NCBI RefSeq assembly: GCF_036010485.1
Contig: NZ_CP108568.1
Location: forward strand, 5,914,501 to 5,978,500
Origin: Streptomyces sp. NBC_01198
Lineage (GTDB): Bacteria > Actinomycetota > Actinomycetes > Streptomycetales > Streptomycetaceae
Direction: 5' to 3'
Length of the DNA: 64,000 bases
Position numbers and translations under genes: made by a program
Notes under the pieces: generated by a model
What the model was told of the DNA's origin: nothing
Databases searched by the model: none
What the model saw: the letters and a program-made list of their open reading frames with translations, nothing else
Shown here: positions 1-8,405 of the stretch, in pieces
Layout: every line of letters starts with the position of its first letter
Numbering within the stretch: the first letter of the stretch is position 1

Positions 1-273
1 GTCGGCTTCTACAGCCGCGAAGGCCTGGCCGACCAGGTGGGCACGGACCAGGAGGGCAGCGGCTTCAGCGGGCTGGTTCTGACCTACGTCGTCCGCAGTG
101 AGGCACGGGTCGACGAGATCATGGCGGAGGCCCAGAAGGCCGGCGCCACGATCCTCAAGCCCGCCGGTGCTCTGCCGTGGGGCGGGTACGGCGGCACCTT
201 CGCCGACCCGGAAGGCTACATCTGGAGTCTCGGCTACAGCGCCCAAGGAACCGACCAGCCCTACGCCGAGTAG
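1..273 (+). CDS. VOC/glyoxalase-fold protein, 3' part only
   Basis: The reading frame is open from the first base of the window, so the start lies outside; 90 residues are visible. The stretch FADPEGYIWSLGY near the C-terminus is the usual closing motif of vicinal-oxygen-chelate (glyoxalase/bleomycin-resistance) proteins, where the aspartate-proline-glutamate-glycine turn ends the second beta-alpha-beta module. ILKPAGALPWGGYGGTF before it also fits the family. Members bind a metal or small ligand, and the substrate cannot be told from this fragment. Stop codon TAG ends at 273. Confidence 0.75.
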   Translation, partial: VGFYSREGLADQVGTDQEGSGFSGLVLTYVVRSEARVDEIMAEAQKAGATILKPAGALPWGGYGGTFADPEGYIWSLGYSAQGTDQPYAE

Positions 274-428
274 CCCCGCTCTCATGCCTCACAGCCGTCC
301 GGGACGGCGCGGCGCGTGCCGCAGCCGTCCCGGACACGGCAATGGTTCTGGTGGGGGAAGTGGGAGCCGCTATCGGAGCCGAGCGGGCGGGAACCGCGGT
401 GGGCCGGCAGAACAACAGGAGGAAGATC

Positions 429-863
429 ATGAAGTTTCGGGCGTACGTCGAGCCACCAGAGCCCATGCGGGGCCTGGAAGTTCCACCCGAGGTGGTAGCA
501 GCGCTCGGCGGGGGCGCCCGGCCGCCAGTGACGATCACGGTCAACGGGCATTCCTGGAAGAGCCGGGTCGCCATCCTGCGAGGCCGCCACCTGCTCGGCC
601 TCAGCAACGCAAACCGGCAGGCCGCGGGTGTCGCCATCGGCGAGGAGGTCGAGGTCGAGCTGGAGCTCGACACCGAGCCGCGCGTCGTCGTCGAGCCCCC
701 AGACTTCGCCCGAGCCCTCGACGAGGACCCGGTCGCCCGCGCCGCGTACGACAACCTTGCCCATGGCCGCAAGCGCGAGCACGTGCACGCCATCGAGAGC
801 GCGAAGAAGCCCGAGACGCGCCGACGGCGCATCGAGAAGGCCATCGCCACCCTGCGGGGCTGA
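429..863 (+). CDS. DUF1905 / YdeI-OmdA-type protein
   Basis: 144 residues. ATG 429 is chosen because AGGAGGA (418-424) sits just upstream. The N-terminal half (residues 1-80) has the DUF1905 pattern, a small beta-barrel with VTITVNGHSWKSRVA and a GEEVEVELELD strand. The C-terminal part (about 85-144) has the helical YdeI/OmdA look: PDFARALDEDPVARAAYDNL followed by an Arg/Lys-rich tail ending in IEKAIATLRG. Proteins of this shape are common small cytoplasmic proteins in Streptomyces and have no settled enzymatic role. The gene stands alone between a VOC gene and a broken toxin gene. Confidence 0.75.
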   Translation: MKFRAYVEPPEPMRGLEVPPEVVAALGGGARPPVTITVNGHSWKSRVAILRGRHLLGLSNANRQAAGVAIGEEVEVELELDTEPRVVVEPPDFARALDEDPVARAAYDNLAHGRKREHVHAIESAKKPETRRRRIEKAIATLRG

Positions 864-892
864 AACCCGAGAAGCGAGACTCCGCCAGCTGT

Positions 893-1054
893 GTGGGCCT
901 GCCCGACACCAACATCGTCATCCTGCGTAAGTAGATCGACCCCGCGGAACTCCCCGCAGAGGTCGCAATCAGCGCCGTCACCGTAGCCGAGCTGTGCGCC
1001 GGACCCCACGAGGTGCGCAGGAAAGAGGAGCAAAGCGACGACGAGCACACGGAG
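893..1054 (+). pseudogene. VapC-type PIN-domain toxin remnant
   Basis: One frame reads GLPDTNIVILRK, then a TAG at 932-934, then IDPAELPAEVAISAVTVAEL and AGPHEVRRKEEQS. The DTN motif with its aspartate, followed by SAVTVAEL with its glutamate, are the first two acidic landmarks of PIN-domain ribonucleases of VapBC modules. The in-frame TAG stands where intact relatives, as I remember them, have a sense codon. The sequence then breaks off after about 50 codons, where the tRNA-like segment begins, so the rest of the domain is missing. No intact VapB antitoxin is visible upstream. This is a dead gene. Confidence 0.7.
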
Positions 1055-1090
1055 CTCAGAGCGCGGGTTCGATTCCCGTCATCCGCTCCA
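1052..1090 (+). other. tRNA-Gly 3' half, probable attachment site of an integrated element
   Basis: The segment starts with an anticodon-stem 3' strand and variable loop (GAGCTCAGAGC), continues with a T arm (GCGGG-TTCGATT-CCCGT, 1061-1079 region) and ends with an acceptor 3' strand, discriminator T and CCA (CATCCGCTCCA to 1090). T at the discriminator position and the CATCCGC acceptor strand suggest tRNA-Gly. No 5' half is present: the bases upstream are the broken VapC gene. Integrases of actinomycete elements use such tRNA 3' ends as attachment cores and leave this arrangement, so I read it as an att scar, not a functional tRNA. Confidence 0.65.
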
Positions 1091-1094
1091 TTGC

Positions 1095-1125
1095 ATGAGC
1101 CCCAGGTAATTCAGCTGGGGCTCAT
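1095..1125 (+). terminator. Hairpin after the tRNA-Gly 3' end
   Basis: Perfect 11-bp stem (ATGAGCCCCAG at 1095-1105 pairing with 1115-1125) around a 9-nt loop, 4 nt after the CCA. Its position suits the terminator of the original tRNA gene, carried with the attachment core. There is no long T run, as is common in Streptomyces. Confidence 0.6.
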
Positions 1126-1214
1126 TCGGTGTCTGACTAAATTCGAAGTCCTGAATTGGGAGCGATCCTCATCGACGTGCCACAGGCCACCGGCCGGGCT
1201 TCGAGGCTCTTGAT

Positions 1215-1592
1215 GTGGGGAACGCCCCCGGGTCCGCCACAACACGCACTGGCCCCTCTGGAAATTGGTCCGTAACGCCCAGACCTTCTACGCGAGACCC
1301 TCCAGACGAGCAAGTGAACTTCACCCTTCCCGCGCACTGCTGTTCGTGTGGCGCCTCGAGTGCTCGGTGCAGACAATGCCATCAGGCTGGCCGCCTGGCC
1401 ACGCAGACTGCCCGCTGCGTCCACCGTGCTCAGGAGCGACTGCCCGATCCATGGGCCGACGACGAGTATCCGATACGGCTGCTGGCCGACAGCCTCCCTC
1501 TGCTCCTGCCCAAGGACGCCGAACTGTCCGCCCTGGAGGCCACCGCACTGATCGCCGGCGTCCTGCTTCACGAGATGGCCTGGGCCGGCTAA
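1215..1592 (+). CDS. Unrecognised ORF, possibly a gene remnant
   Basis: 125 codons if ATG 1215 is used. Only the last 45 residues look protein-like: DDEYPIRLLADSLPLLLPKD, then AELSALEATALIAGVLLHE and MAWAG, an amphipathic helical stretch. The first two thirds are Cys/Arg/Ser-rich and unconvincing. The stop TAA ends at 1592, directly before the CTAG target duplication of the IS701-family element. The ORF may be the 3' end of a gene whose front was lost when the neighbouring element was integrated or excised. No function is proposed. Confidence 0.3.
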   Translation: MGNAPGSATTRTGPSGNWSVTPRPSTRDPPDEQVNFTLPAHCCSCGASSARCRQCHQAGRLATQTARCVHRAQERLPDPWADDEYPIRLLADSLPLLLPKDAELSALEATALIAGVLLHEMAWAG

Positions 1593-1596
1593 CTAG

Positions 1597-3029
1597 TACT
1601 ACAGGGCTAGATCTGGATCATGGGGTGGTGGAATGCTATGGCTGTGGACACGACTCAGCCCCATGATTCAGATCGTTCGTCGGACGCCGTCGGTCCGGCT
1701 GATTTAGCCGTCTGGGACCGCGAGTTCGCGGCGCTGGGCGAGCGGGTAACGCCGTTTTTCTACCGTCCGGAATCCCAGGAGCACGCCGTGCAGTATCTGC
1801 GTGGGCTTCTGTCCCCGTTGCAGCGCAAGAACGGCTGGACCATCGCTGAGTTCGCCGGCGAGAAGGAGCCCAAGGCACTCCAGCGGTTCTTGAACCTCAC
1901 TCCGTGGAGTGCGGATCTGCTGCGGGACCTGGTCCGCGACTACGCGATGGAACGCTTCGCGGATCCCCGGGGTGTGCTGATCGCCGATCCCACGGGGTTT
2001 GCGAAGAAGGGCAGCAAGTCCGCCGGGGTCCAGCGGCAGTATTCCGGCACACTCGGACGGGTCGATAATTGCCAGATCGGGACGTTCCTGGCCTACGCCA
2101 ACCGTCGTGGCGACCGTGTACTGATCGACCGGGAGCTCTACCTGCCCAAGGATTCCTGGGCCGTCGACTTCGAACGCCGCCGGGAGGCAGGGATCCCGGA
2201 CGAGGTGGCCTTCCGCACCCGTCCGCAGCAGGTCCAGGCCATGATCGACCGTGCCGTGGCGGCCGGGGTGCCGTTTTCGTGGTTCGTCGCGGACGAGGAG
2301 TTCGGCCAGAACAGGATCCTGCGCGGGTACCTGGAAGCAGATGGCATCGCCTACTGCATGGCTGTCCCGAAATCCACCGACGTGGACACCGCGGGCATCA
2401 CCACCAACCCTGACACGCCGACCCGGTTGGACAACCTGGCATCGCACCTGCGACCGGGGGACTTCTCCCGGCGGGCCTGCGGGATCGGCGCGAAAGGGTT
2501 CCGCACTTACGACTGGGCCGTGATCGCCGGACGGGACGGGCACCAGTACGTCGTGCGCCGCGCCATCGCGGATGGGGAGCTCGCCTACTTCCACTGCTAC
2601 AACCCGCGCGGGGAATCGCTGTCGGAACTGGTGGCGGTCATCGGATTGCGCTGGCCGGTCGAGGAGTGCTTCGAGGCGGCCAAGCAGCAGGCCGGGCTGG
2701 ACCACTACCAGGTACGCAAATACGACGCCTGGCATCGCCATATCACCATGGCCATGCTGGCGTTGGCGTTCCTGGCCGCGATGGCCCGAACCCCGCAAAA
2801 AGGGGCTCTCCGGACCTGGGCGATGACCGCGGACCGCGAACCCAGCGGCTCGCGGCCCTGACCGTCGCCGAGGTCCGGCGACTGTTCAACCTGATCGGCC
2901 AGGCGCGCACCGCCATCGACCAGGGACTTCGCTGGTCGATCTGGCGACGCGCACATCAGGCGAACGCACGACGACACCACTTCCGAAAGCGGCTGCGACA
3001 CCAGATGATCAAGATCTAGCCCTGTAGTA
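1597..3029 (+). mobile_element. IS701-family insertion sequence
   Basis: 1,433 bp with perfect 18-bp terminal inverted repeats (TACTACAGGGCTAGATCT at 1597-1614 and its complement at 3012-3029). The match extends to 25 bp with one mismatch. It is flanked by direct repeats CTAG at 1593-1596 and 3030-3033. A 4-bp CTAG-type target duplication is characteristic of the IS701 family. The single transposase gene fills the element and its final TAG lies inside the right repeat. The right-hand CTAG is also the left target duplication of the adjoining IS1380-family element. Confidence 0.9.
1638..3019 (+). CDS. IS701-family transposase with a -1 frameshift
   Basis: DDE transposase. Landmarks: VLIADPTGFAKKG (first Asp) with SAGVQRQYSG, SWFVADEEFGQN (second acidic site), and RWPVEECFEAAKQQ with DHYQVRKYDAWHRH (the Glu region). 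The main frame stops at 2861, but typical C-terminal sequence (LAALTVAEVRRLFNLIGQ and RWSIWRRAHQANARRHH) continues in the -1 frame to 3019. The switch falls near CAAAAAGGGG around 2800-2810, where Lys-tRNA on AAA could re-pair after slipping back one base. It may be programmed frameshifting, a disabling mutation or a sequencing error. The joined product is about 460 residues, somewhat longer than usual for the family. ATG 1638 is preferred over 1620. Confidence 0.8.
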
Positions 3030-3033
3030 CTAG

Positions 3034-4714
3034 CCTGCGTGTTTCGCTTGCCACGGTGTCCGGATCTTGAGCGGGAACGCGAAAGTGCCTTCTGAGCTGG
3101 GATGATGAGGCTTGTCTAGGGCTTCTGTCACCACAACGAGAAGGCGCTTTCTGCGTGCAGACTACCGGGTCACGCCCCAAGCTCGTCGTGTCCGCCGACG
3201 GTCGCGGGGTGGTCAGCCATGCGGGTTCCCGGCTGCTGGCCGACCTCGCCGATGCCACCGGCCTGACAGCGGCCTTCACTGACACACTGCGTGGGCTTCG
3301 GCCGCGTGGCACCGGGCACGATCCGGGCAGGATCGCGGTCGATGTCGCGGTGATGCTCGCCGACGGCGGCGAAGCCATCAGCGACCTGGCCCTGCTACGC
3401 GACCAGGCCGGCGTCTTCGGCCCGGTCGCCTCCACCGCGACTGCCTGGCGTCTGCTGGCCGCCCGCGACCCGGCCGCCCTCGCCGGACTGCGCTCGGCCA
3501 GGGCCGCCGCCCGGGAGGTCGCCTGGCTCCAGGCCGCCGAGACAAGGACCGGCATACCCGCATCCCGGGCCGGTGGACGTGGCCTGCCCGGCCTGGTCCT
3601 GGACATCGACGCCACCCTGGTGACCTGCCACTCCGACAAGGAGGAGGCGGCACCCACCTACAAACGCGGGTTCGGCTACCACCCGCTGCTGTGCTTCCTG
3701 GACAACACCGGCGAAGCCCCGGCCGGCGTGCTGCGGCCAGGCAACGCCGGCGCGAACACCGCCAGCGACCACATCACCGTCCTGGATCGGGCCCTGGCCC
3801 AGATCCCCGACGCCCATCGCCACGGCACCCCGATCCTGGTCCGCACCGACAGCGCAGGAGGCGCGAAAACCTTCCTCGCCCACCTGCGGGCCCTACAAGA
3901 CCGGGGCATCCGCACCTCCTTCTCCGTGGGATACGCGGTCACCGAACCGGTCCGCCGGGCGGTCCGGGCCCTGCCCGACCGGTTCTGGCACCCGGCTCTG
4001 GAGCAGGACGGCACCCTGCGGGCCGGCGCCGAGGTCGCCGAGTTGACCGGCATGGTCGACCTGACAGGCCACCCCGACGGCACACGCCTCATCGTCCGGC
4101 GCGAGCGTCCGCACCCCGGAGCGCAGTTGTCGCTGTTCGACCTCGACGAGGGCATGCGCCACCAGGCCTTCCTCACCGACACTCCCGTCGGTGAAGGCCC
4201 GCTGCAGTTTCTGGAGGTCCGCCACCGCGGGCATGCCCGCGTCGAGGACCGCATCCGCTGCGGCAAGACCACCGGCTTCGGCCGCTTCCCCTCCCGCCAT
4301 TTCGCCATCAATCAGGCGTGGCTGGAGCTGGCACTGACCGCCATCGACCTGCTCGCCTGGGCCCAGACCCTCCTGCTGGACGGCGAGTTGGCCGCAGCCG
4401 AGCCGAAGAAACTCCGCTACCGCCTGCTCCACGCAGCCGCCCGCCTCACCCGCGGAGGGCGACGCCTCCACCTGCGGATCGCCGACACCTGGCCCTGGCG
4501 CCACGAACTGACCACGGCATTCACCCGCCTCGCGGCCCTGCCCGGACCCGCCACCTGACCCAACGACCAGTCGCTGTCCGCCCACGACCCGAGGACCCCT
4601 GGAGCACCCGACCCGAGCGTCGGGCCAAAGCCATACCCACCCATCCACAAACGGCGACGACCACCGAAAAGGAGGCCCAGCCCAGCTCAGCCGAGCCCAA
4701 CCGAAACAGCGAGG
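3034..4714 (+). mobile_element. IS1380-family insertion sequence
   Basis: 1,681 bp with imperfect ends: CCTGCGTGTTTCGCTTG at 3034 and, reading inward from the right end at 4714, CCTCGCTGTTTCGGTTG. It is flanked by CTAG at 3030-3033 and 4715-4718. Ends beginning CC and a 4-bp duplication fit the IS1380 family. The 156 bases after the transposase (4559-4714) hold no gene, only the right end. The distal CTAG includes the stop codon of nadE, so the element landed exactly at the end of that gene without changing its protein. Confidence 0.85.
3155..4558 (+). CDS. IS1380-family transposase
   Basis: 467 residues, GTG start at 3155. The DDE landmarks are present: LVLDIDATLVTCHS (first Asp), then GFGYHPLLCFLDNTGEAPAG typical of the family, ILVRTDSAGGAKTFL (second Asp), and the C-terminal helical region RFPSRHFAINQAWLELALTA. 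The start MQTTGSRPKLVVSADGRGVV also fits IS1380-like transposases, whose N-terminus carries a DNA-binding region. The frame is intact and of normal length, so the element may still be able to move. Confidence 0.88.
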   Translation: MQTTGSRPKLVVSADGRGVVSHAGSRLLADLADATGLTAAFTDTLRGLRPRGTGHDPGRIAVDVAVMLADGGEAISDLALLRDQAGVFGPVASTATAWRLLAARDPAALAGLRSARAAAREVAWLQAAETRTGIPASRAGGRGLPGLVLDIDATLVTCHSDKEEAAPTYKRGFGYHPLLCFLDNTGEAPAGVLRPGNAGANTASDHITVLDRALAQIPDAHRHGTPILVRTDSAGGAKTFLAHLRALQDRGIRTSFSVGYAVTEPVRRAVRALPDRFWHPALEQDGTLRAGAEVAELTGMVDLTGHPDGTRLIVRRERPHPGAQLSLFDLDEGMRHQAFLTDTPVGEGPLQFLEVRHRGHARVEDRIRCGKTTGFGRFPSRHFAINQAWLELALTAIDLLAWAQTLLLDGELAAAEPKKLRYRLLHAAARLTRGGRRLHLRIADTWPWRHELTTAFTRLAALPGPAT

Positions 4715-6478
4715 CTAGAGGGTCTGCTCGCCCTCGCGCCAGCGGTTGGTGATCGGCAGCCTGCGGTCCTTGCCGAAGCCCTTCGCGGAGATCTTCGTAC
4801 CCGGCGGATACTGCCGCCGCTTGTACTCGGCGGTGTCGGTGAGCTTGAGGATCCTGGTCACCAGCTCCGCGTCGAAGCCGGCGGCGACGATGGCCTCCCG
4901 GCCCTGGTCGCGGTCCACGTACAGCTCCAGGACGCGGTCGAGCACGTCGTAGTCGGGCAGCGAGTCGGTGTCGACCTGGCCCGGGCGCAGTTCGGCGCTC
5001 GGCGGCTTGCTGATCGAGTTCTCCGGGATCGGCGGGGTCTCGCCCCGCCCGGCCGACATCGCGTTCCGCCAGCGGGCCAGCCGGAAGACGGTGGTCTTGT
5101 AGACGTCCTTGATCGGGCCGTAGGCCCCCACCGAGTCGCCGTAGAGCGTCGAATAGCCCACCGCCAGCTCGCTCTTGTTGCCCGGCGCGAGCACGATGTG
5201 GCCCTCCTGGTTGGAGATCGCCATCAGCGTCACCCCGCGCAGCCGGGACTGCAGGTTCTCCTCCGCGAGCCCGGTCGGCGACAGCGCCTCCATGTACGCG
5301 TCGAACATCGGCGCGATGGGGACCGTACGGAAGTTCAGGCCGGTCCTGCGGGCCAGTTCGGCGGCGTCGCCCCTGGAGTGGTCCGAGGAGTACGCCGACG
5401 GCATCGAGACGCCGTAGACGTTCGACGCGCCGATCGCGTCGCACGCGATGGCCGCGACCAGGGCCGAGTCGATACCGCCCGACAGGCCGATCAGCACCGA
5501 GCGGAAGCCGTTCTTCTCGACGTACGCGCGCAGGCCGGTGACCAGCGCCCCGTAGATCTCGGCGGTGTCCTCAAGGCGCTCGGCGACCTCACCGGTGAAC
5601 TGCGGGGTGTAGGGGGCCACCGGTTCCTCGGACAGCGTCACATGGTGGATCTCCAGGCCGTCGGCCACCCGTCCGGACGGCACCTCGGCGGGCGCGGGCG
5701 GCAGGTCCAGGTCCAGCAGGACGCACTCCTCGGCGAACTGCGGCACCCGGGCGATCACCTCGCCGCTCTGCGTGACCGCGATGGTGTCGCCGTCGAAGAC
5801 CAGCTCGTCCTGGGCGCCGACCATCGCCAGATACACCAGCGTGCAGCCGGACTCCTGGGCCCGCTTGCGCACCAGGTCGAGGCGGGTGTCGTCCTTGTCC
5901 TGCTCGTACGGCGAGGCGTTGACCGACAGCAGCAGGCCGGCGCCGGCGGCGCAGGTGCCGGGCACCCGGCCGCCGTCCTGCCACAGGTCCTCGCAGATCG
6001 CCAGGGCCACGTCCACGCCGCGGACCCGGATCATCGGCAGGGTGTCGCCGGGCACGAAGTAGCGGAACTCGTCGAAGACGCCGTAGTTGGGGAGGTGGTG
6101 CTTGGCGAACCGCAGCGCCACCTTGCCGCGGTGCAGCACCGCCGCGCAGTTCTGCGGGGCGCCGGCCGGCTGGCCGAAGCGCGGCCTGGCGTCCTTGCTG
6201 CGGCCCAGGTAGCCGACGACGACCGGCAGCTCGCCGAGCCCCTCGTCGGCGAGCCGCCCGGCCAGTTCCACCAGCGCGGTGCGGCTCGCCTCGACGAACG
6301 ACGACCGCAGGGCCAGGTCCTCCACCGGGTAGCCGGTGAGCATCATCTCGGGGAACGCCACGAGGTGGGCTCCCTGCGCGGCCGCATGCCGGGTCCAGCG
6401 CACGACCGACTCGGCGTTCCCGGCAATGTCGCCGACGCGGGCGTCGATCTGATTCAGGGCGAGTCGTAGTTGAGGCAC
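4715..6478 (-). CDS. nadE: Glutamine-dependent NAD+ synthase
   Basis: 587 residues. It makes the last step of NAD biosynthesis: deamido-NAD plus ATP and glutamine-derived ammonia. The N-terminal nitrilase-type glutaminase has its catalytic triad: Glu44 (FPEMMLTGYP), Lys126 (AKHHLPNYG) and Cys162 (AICEDLWQDG). The C-terminal synthetase has the PP-loop SGGIDSAL at about residue 333 and the NAD-synthase motifs YSSDHSRGDAAEL and LAPGNKSELAVGYSTLYGD. Length is normal for the two-domain actinobacterial enzyme. The stop TAG lies within the CTAG target duplication of the neighbouring IS1380-family element, and the last residues (WREGEQTL) look native. No partner gene is coupled to it. Confidence 0.96.
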   Translation of the reverse strand: MPQLRLALNQIDARVGDIAGNAESVVRWTRHAAAQGAHLVAFPEMMLTGYPVEDLALRSSFVEASRTALVELAGRLADEGLGELPVVVGYLGRSKDARPRFGQPAGAPQNCAAVLHRGKVALRFAKHHLPNYGVFDEFRYFVPGDTLPMIRVRGVDVALAICEDLWQDGGRVPGTCAAGAGLLLSVNASPYEQDKDDTRLDLVRKRAQESGCTLVYLAMVGAQDELVFDGDTIAVTQSGEVIARVPQFAEECVLLDLDLPPAPAEVPSGRVADGLEIHHVTLSEEPVAPYTPQFTGEVAERLEDTAEIYGALVTGLRAYVEKNGFRSVLIGLSGGIDSALVAAIACDAIGASNVYGVSMPSAYSSDHSRGDAAELARRTGLNFRTVPIAPMFDAYMEALSPTGLAEENLQSRLRGVTLMAISNQEGHIVLAPGNKSELAVGYSTLYGDSVGAYGPIKDVYKTTVFRLARWRNAMSAGRGETPPIPENSISKPPSAELRPGQVDTDSLPDYDVLDRVLELYVDRDQGREAIVAAGFDAELVTRILKLTDTAEYKRRQYPPGTKISAKGFGKDRRLPITNRWREGEQTL

Positions 6479-6541
6479 GCCCCCAGTCTAATCGTCACCT
6501 AGACGAAATCACTGTCGCCCCGATCACACCCGGCCCCGGGC

Positions 6542-6578
6542 GCGGCGCCCCCACTGCCCCCGCCTGCGGGGGCGCCGC
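6542..6578 (-). terminator. GC-rich hairpin between the GH13 gene and nadE
   Basis: An 11-bp perfect stem (GCGGCGCCCCC at 6542-6552 pairing with 6568-6578) lies downstream of the GH13 stop codon and upstream of nadE on the same strand. It is a likely terminator of sugar cluster 1, isolating nadE from it. Confidence 0.5.
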
Positions 6579-6636
6579 TGGGGACACCCCCGCGCGCGGG
6601 ACCCCCGTACCGCGGGAAAGCTCGCCCCGGCGGGGG

Positions 6637-8277
6637 CTAGGCGCGCAGCCAGACCGCCGTGTCGGCCGGGAGGGCGCCGTCCGGGAGCGGACCGCTGGCG
6701 AGCAGGACCTCCGCGTGGTCGGGCAGCGCCGCGTCCTCGTCGGCCAGGTTCAGCAGGCACACGAACTCGGGGGAGCGGCGGAAGGCCAGCACGCCCGGCG
6801 GGGACTCCAGCCAGGCGAACGTACCGTCGCCGAGGCCCGCCTCGGCCCGCCGCAGGCCCAGCGCCGCCCGGTAGAGCGACAGCATCGAGTCCGGGTCGGC
6901 GGCCTGGACCTCCGCGGTGCGCGACGCCCAGTCGGCCGGCTGCGGGAGCCACGGCTCGGCGACGGCGCCGGGCGGGCTGAAGCCGAACGGGCTCGCGGAG
7001 CCGCCCCACGGCAGCGGCACCCGGCAGCCGTCCCGCCCCGGGTTGGTGTCCGCGGACCGCAGGTACATCGGGTCCTGCAGCTTGTCCAGCGGGATGTCCT
7101 CGACCTCGGGGAGCCCCAGCTCCTCGCCCTGGTAGAGGTAGACAGAGCCGGGCAGCGCCAGGGTGAGCAGGGCCGCGGCCCGGGCCCGCCGGGTGCCGAG
7201 TTCCAGGTCGGTCGGGATGCCGAAGGCCTTGGTGGCGAAGTCGAAGCCGGTGTCGGCCCGCCCGTAGCGGGTCACCGTACGCGTCACGTCGTGGTTGCAC
7301 AGCACCCAGGTCGCGGGCGCGCTCACCGGCGCGTGCGCGGCGAGCGTCGTGTCGATGGACGTACGCAGCCTGGCGGGCTCCCAGGGGCACGCCAGGAAGT
7401 CGAAGTTGAAGGCGGTGTGCATCTCGTCGGGCCGCAGATACCGCGCGAAGCGCTCCGCGTCGGGCAGCCACACCTCGCCGACCAGGATGCGCGCGCCCGG
7501 GTAGGAGTCGGCGATCCGCCGCCAGCCGCGGTAGATGCCGTGCAGCTCGTCCCGGTCGATGTACGGGTGCGGTACGCCCGGTTCTGTGACGAGGTCGGGG
7601 AGCTCGGGGTCCTTGGAGACCATGGCGGCCGAGTCGATGCGAACGCCGCCGGCCCCCCGGTCGAACCAGAACCGCAGGATGTCCTCGTGCTCGGCGCGGA
7701 CCTCGGGGTGGTTCCAGTTGAGGTCGGGCTGCTCGGAGTCGAAGAGGTTCAAGAACCAGTCGCCCGGGGTGCCGTCCGGGTCGGTGGTCCTGGTCCACGC
7801 CGGGCCGCCGAACTGCGAGGGCCAGTTGTTCGGCGGCAGTTCGCCGTGCTCGCCGCGTCCCGGCCGGAACCAGAACCGCTCCCGCGCCGCCGAGCCGGGA
7901 CCGGCGGCCAGCGCCTCGCGGAACCACGGGTGCGCGGCGGATATGTGGTTCGGCACGACGTCGATGATCGTCCTGATGCCCAGCGCGAGGGCCTCGGAGA
8001 TCAGCTTCTCGGCCTCGGCGAGCGTCCCGAAGACCGGCTCGACGTCCCGGTAGTCGGCGACGTCGTAACCGCCGTCGGCCATCGGCGACGGATACCACGG
8101 GCAGAACCACAGAGCGTTGACGCCCAGCTCGGCCAGGTACGGCAGCCGGGACCGCACGCCGGCGAGATCACCGGTCCCGTCGCCGTTGCTGTCGGCGAAG
8201 CTCCGCGGATAGACCTGGTAGATGACCGCGCCGCGCCACCAGTTCTCGTCGGCCTCGGGCTGAGGGGTGTCTGCCAC
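6637..8277 (-). CDS. GH13 alpha-glucosidase (oligo-1,6-glucosidase type), cluster 1
   Basis: 546 residues, intracellular (no signal peptide). GTG 8277 is chosen because AAGGA lies a few bases upstream and homology starts at WWRGAVIYQVYPRSF. GH13 motifs: DVVPNH, catalytic Asp215 in GGVRIDSAAM, Glu268 in VGEVW and Asp330 in LCNHDVTR. QVYPRSFADSNGDGTGDL is the signature of alpha-glucosidase/trehalose-hydrolase-like GH13 enzymes. It should cut imported alpha-linked oligosaccharides to glucose. It is last in a five-gene set with its own LacI regulator, binding protein and permeases. It is clearly paralogous to the enzyme at 46588-48354, sharing the layout from WWR..VIYQVYPRSFAD to the C-terminal ..DTA.W. 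Linkage specificity is not readable. Confidence 0.9.
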   Translation of the reverse strand: MADTPQPEADENWWRGAVIYQVYPRSFADSNGDGTGDLAGVRSRLPYLAELGVNALWFCPWYPSPMADGGYDVADYRDVEPVFGTLAEAEKLISEALALGIRTIIDVVPNHISAAHPWFREALAAGPGSAARERFWFRPGRGEHGELPPNNWPSQFGGPAWTRTTDPDGTPGDWFLNLFDSEQPDLNWNHPEVRAEHEDILRFWFDRGAGGVRIDSAAMVSKDPELPDLVTEPGVPHPYIDRDELHGIYRGWRRIADSYPGARILVGEVWLPDAERFARYLRPDEMHTAFNFDFLACPWEPARLRTSIDTTLAAHAPVSAPATWVLCNHDVTRTVTRYGRADTGFDFATKAFGIPTDLELGTRRARAAALLTLALPGSVYLYQGEELGLPEVEDIPLDKLQDPMYLRSADTNPGRDGCRVPLPWGGSASPFGFSPPGAVAEPWLPQPADWASRTAEVQAADPDSMLSLYRAALGLRRAEAGLGDGTFAWLESPPGVLAFRRSPEFVCLLNLADEDAALPDHAEVLLASGPLPDGALPADTAVWLRA

Positions 8278-8405
8278 GTCAACGTCCTTTCGGGCAGGTG
8301 GGACCCCGCCGCCGGCCCCAGGAGGCGGGGATGTGGGCATGAGGACCGGCGGCGGAGTGCTGTGGGGTGGAGCGTTACGGAAGGCTGCGCGGCCGCACGG
8401 GCCGG

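Noticed and set aside
1052..1090. A functional tRNA-Gly gene
   Set aside because: Only the 3' half is present. There is no D arm or anticodon loop upstream; that place is occupied by a broken PIN-domain gene.
1597..4714. A composite transposon made of the two insertion sequences
   Set aside because: The elements belong to different families, have unlike ends and enclose no passenger gene. The shared CTAG is explained by successive insertions.
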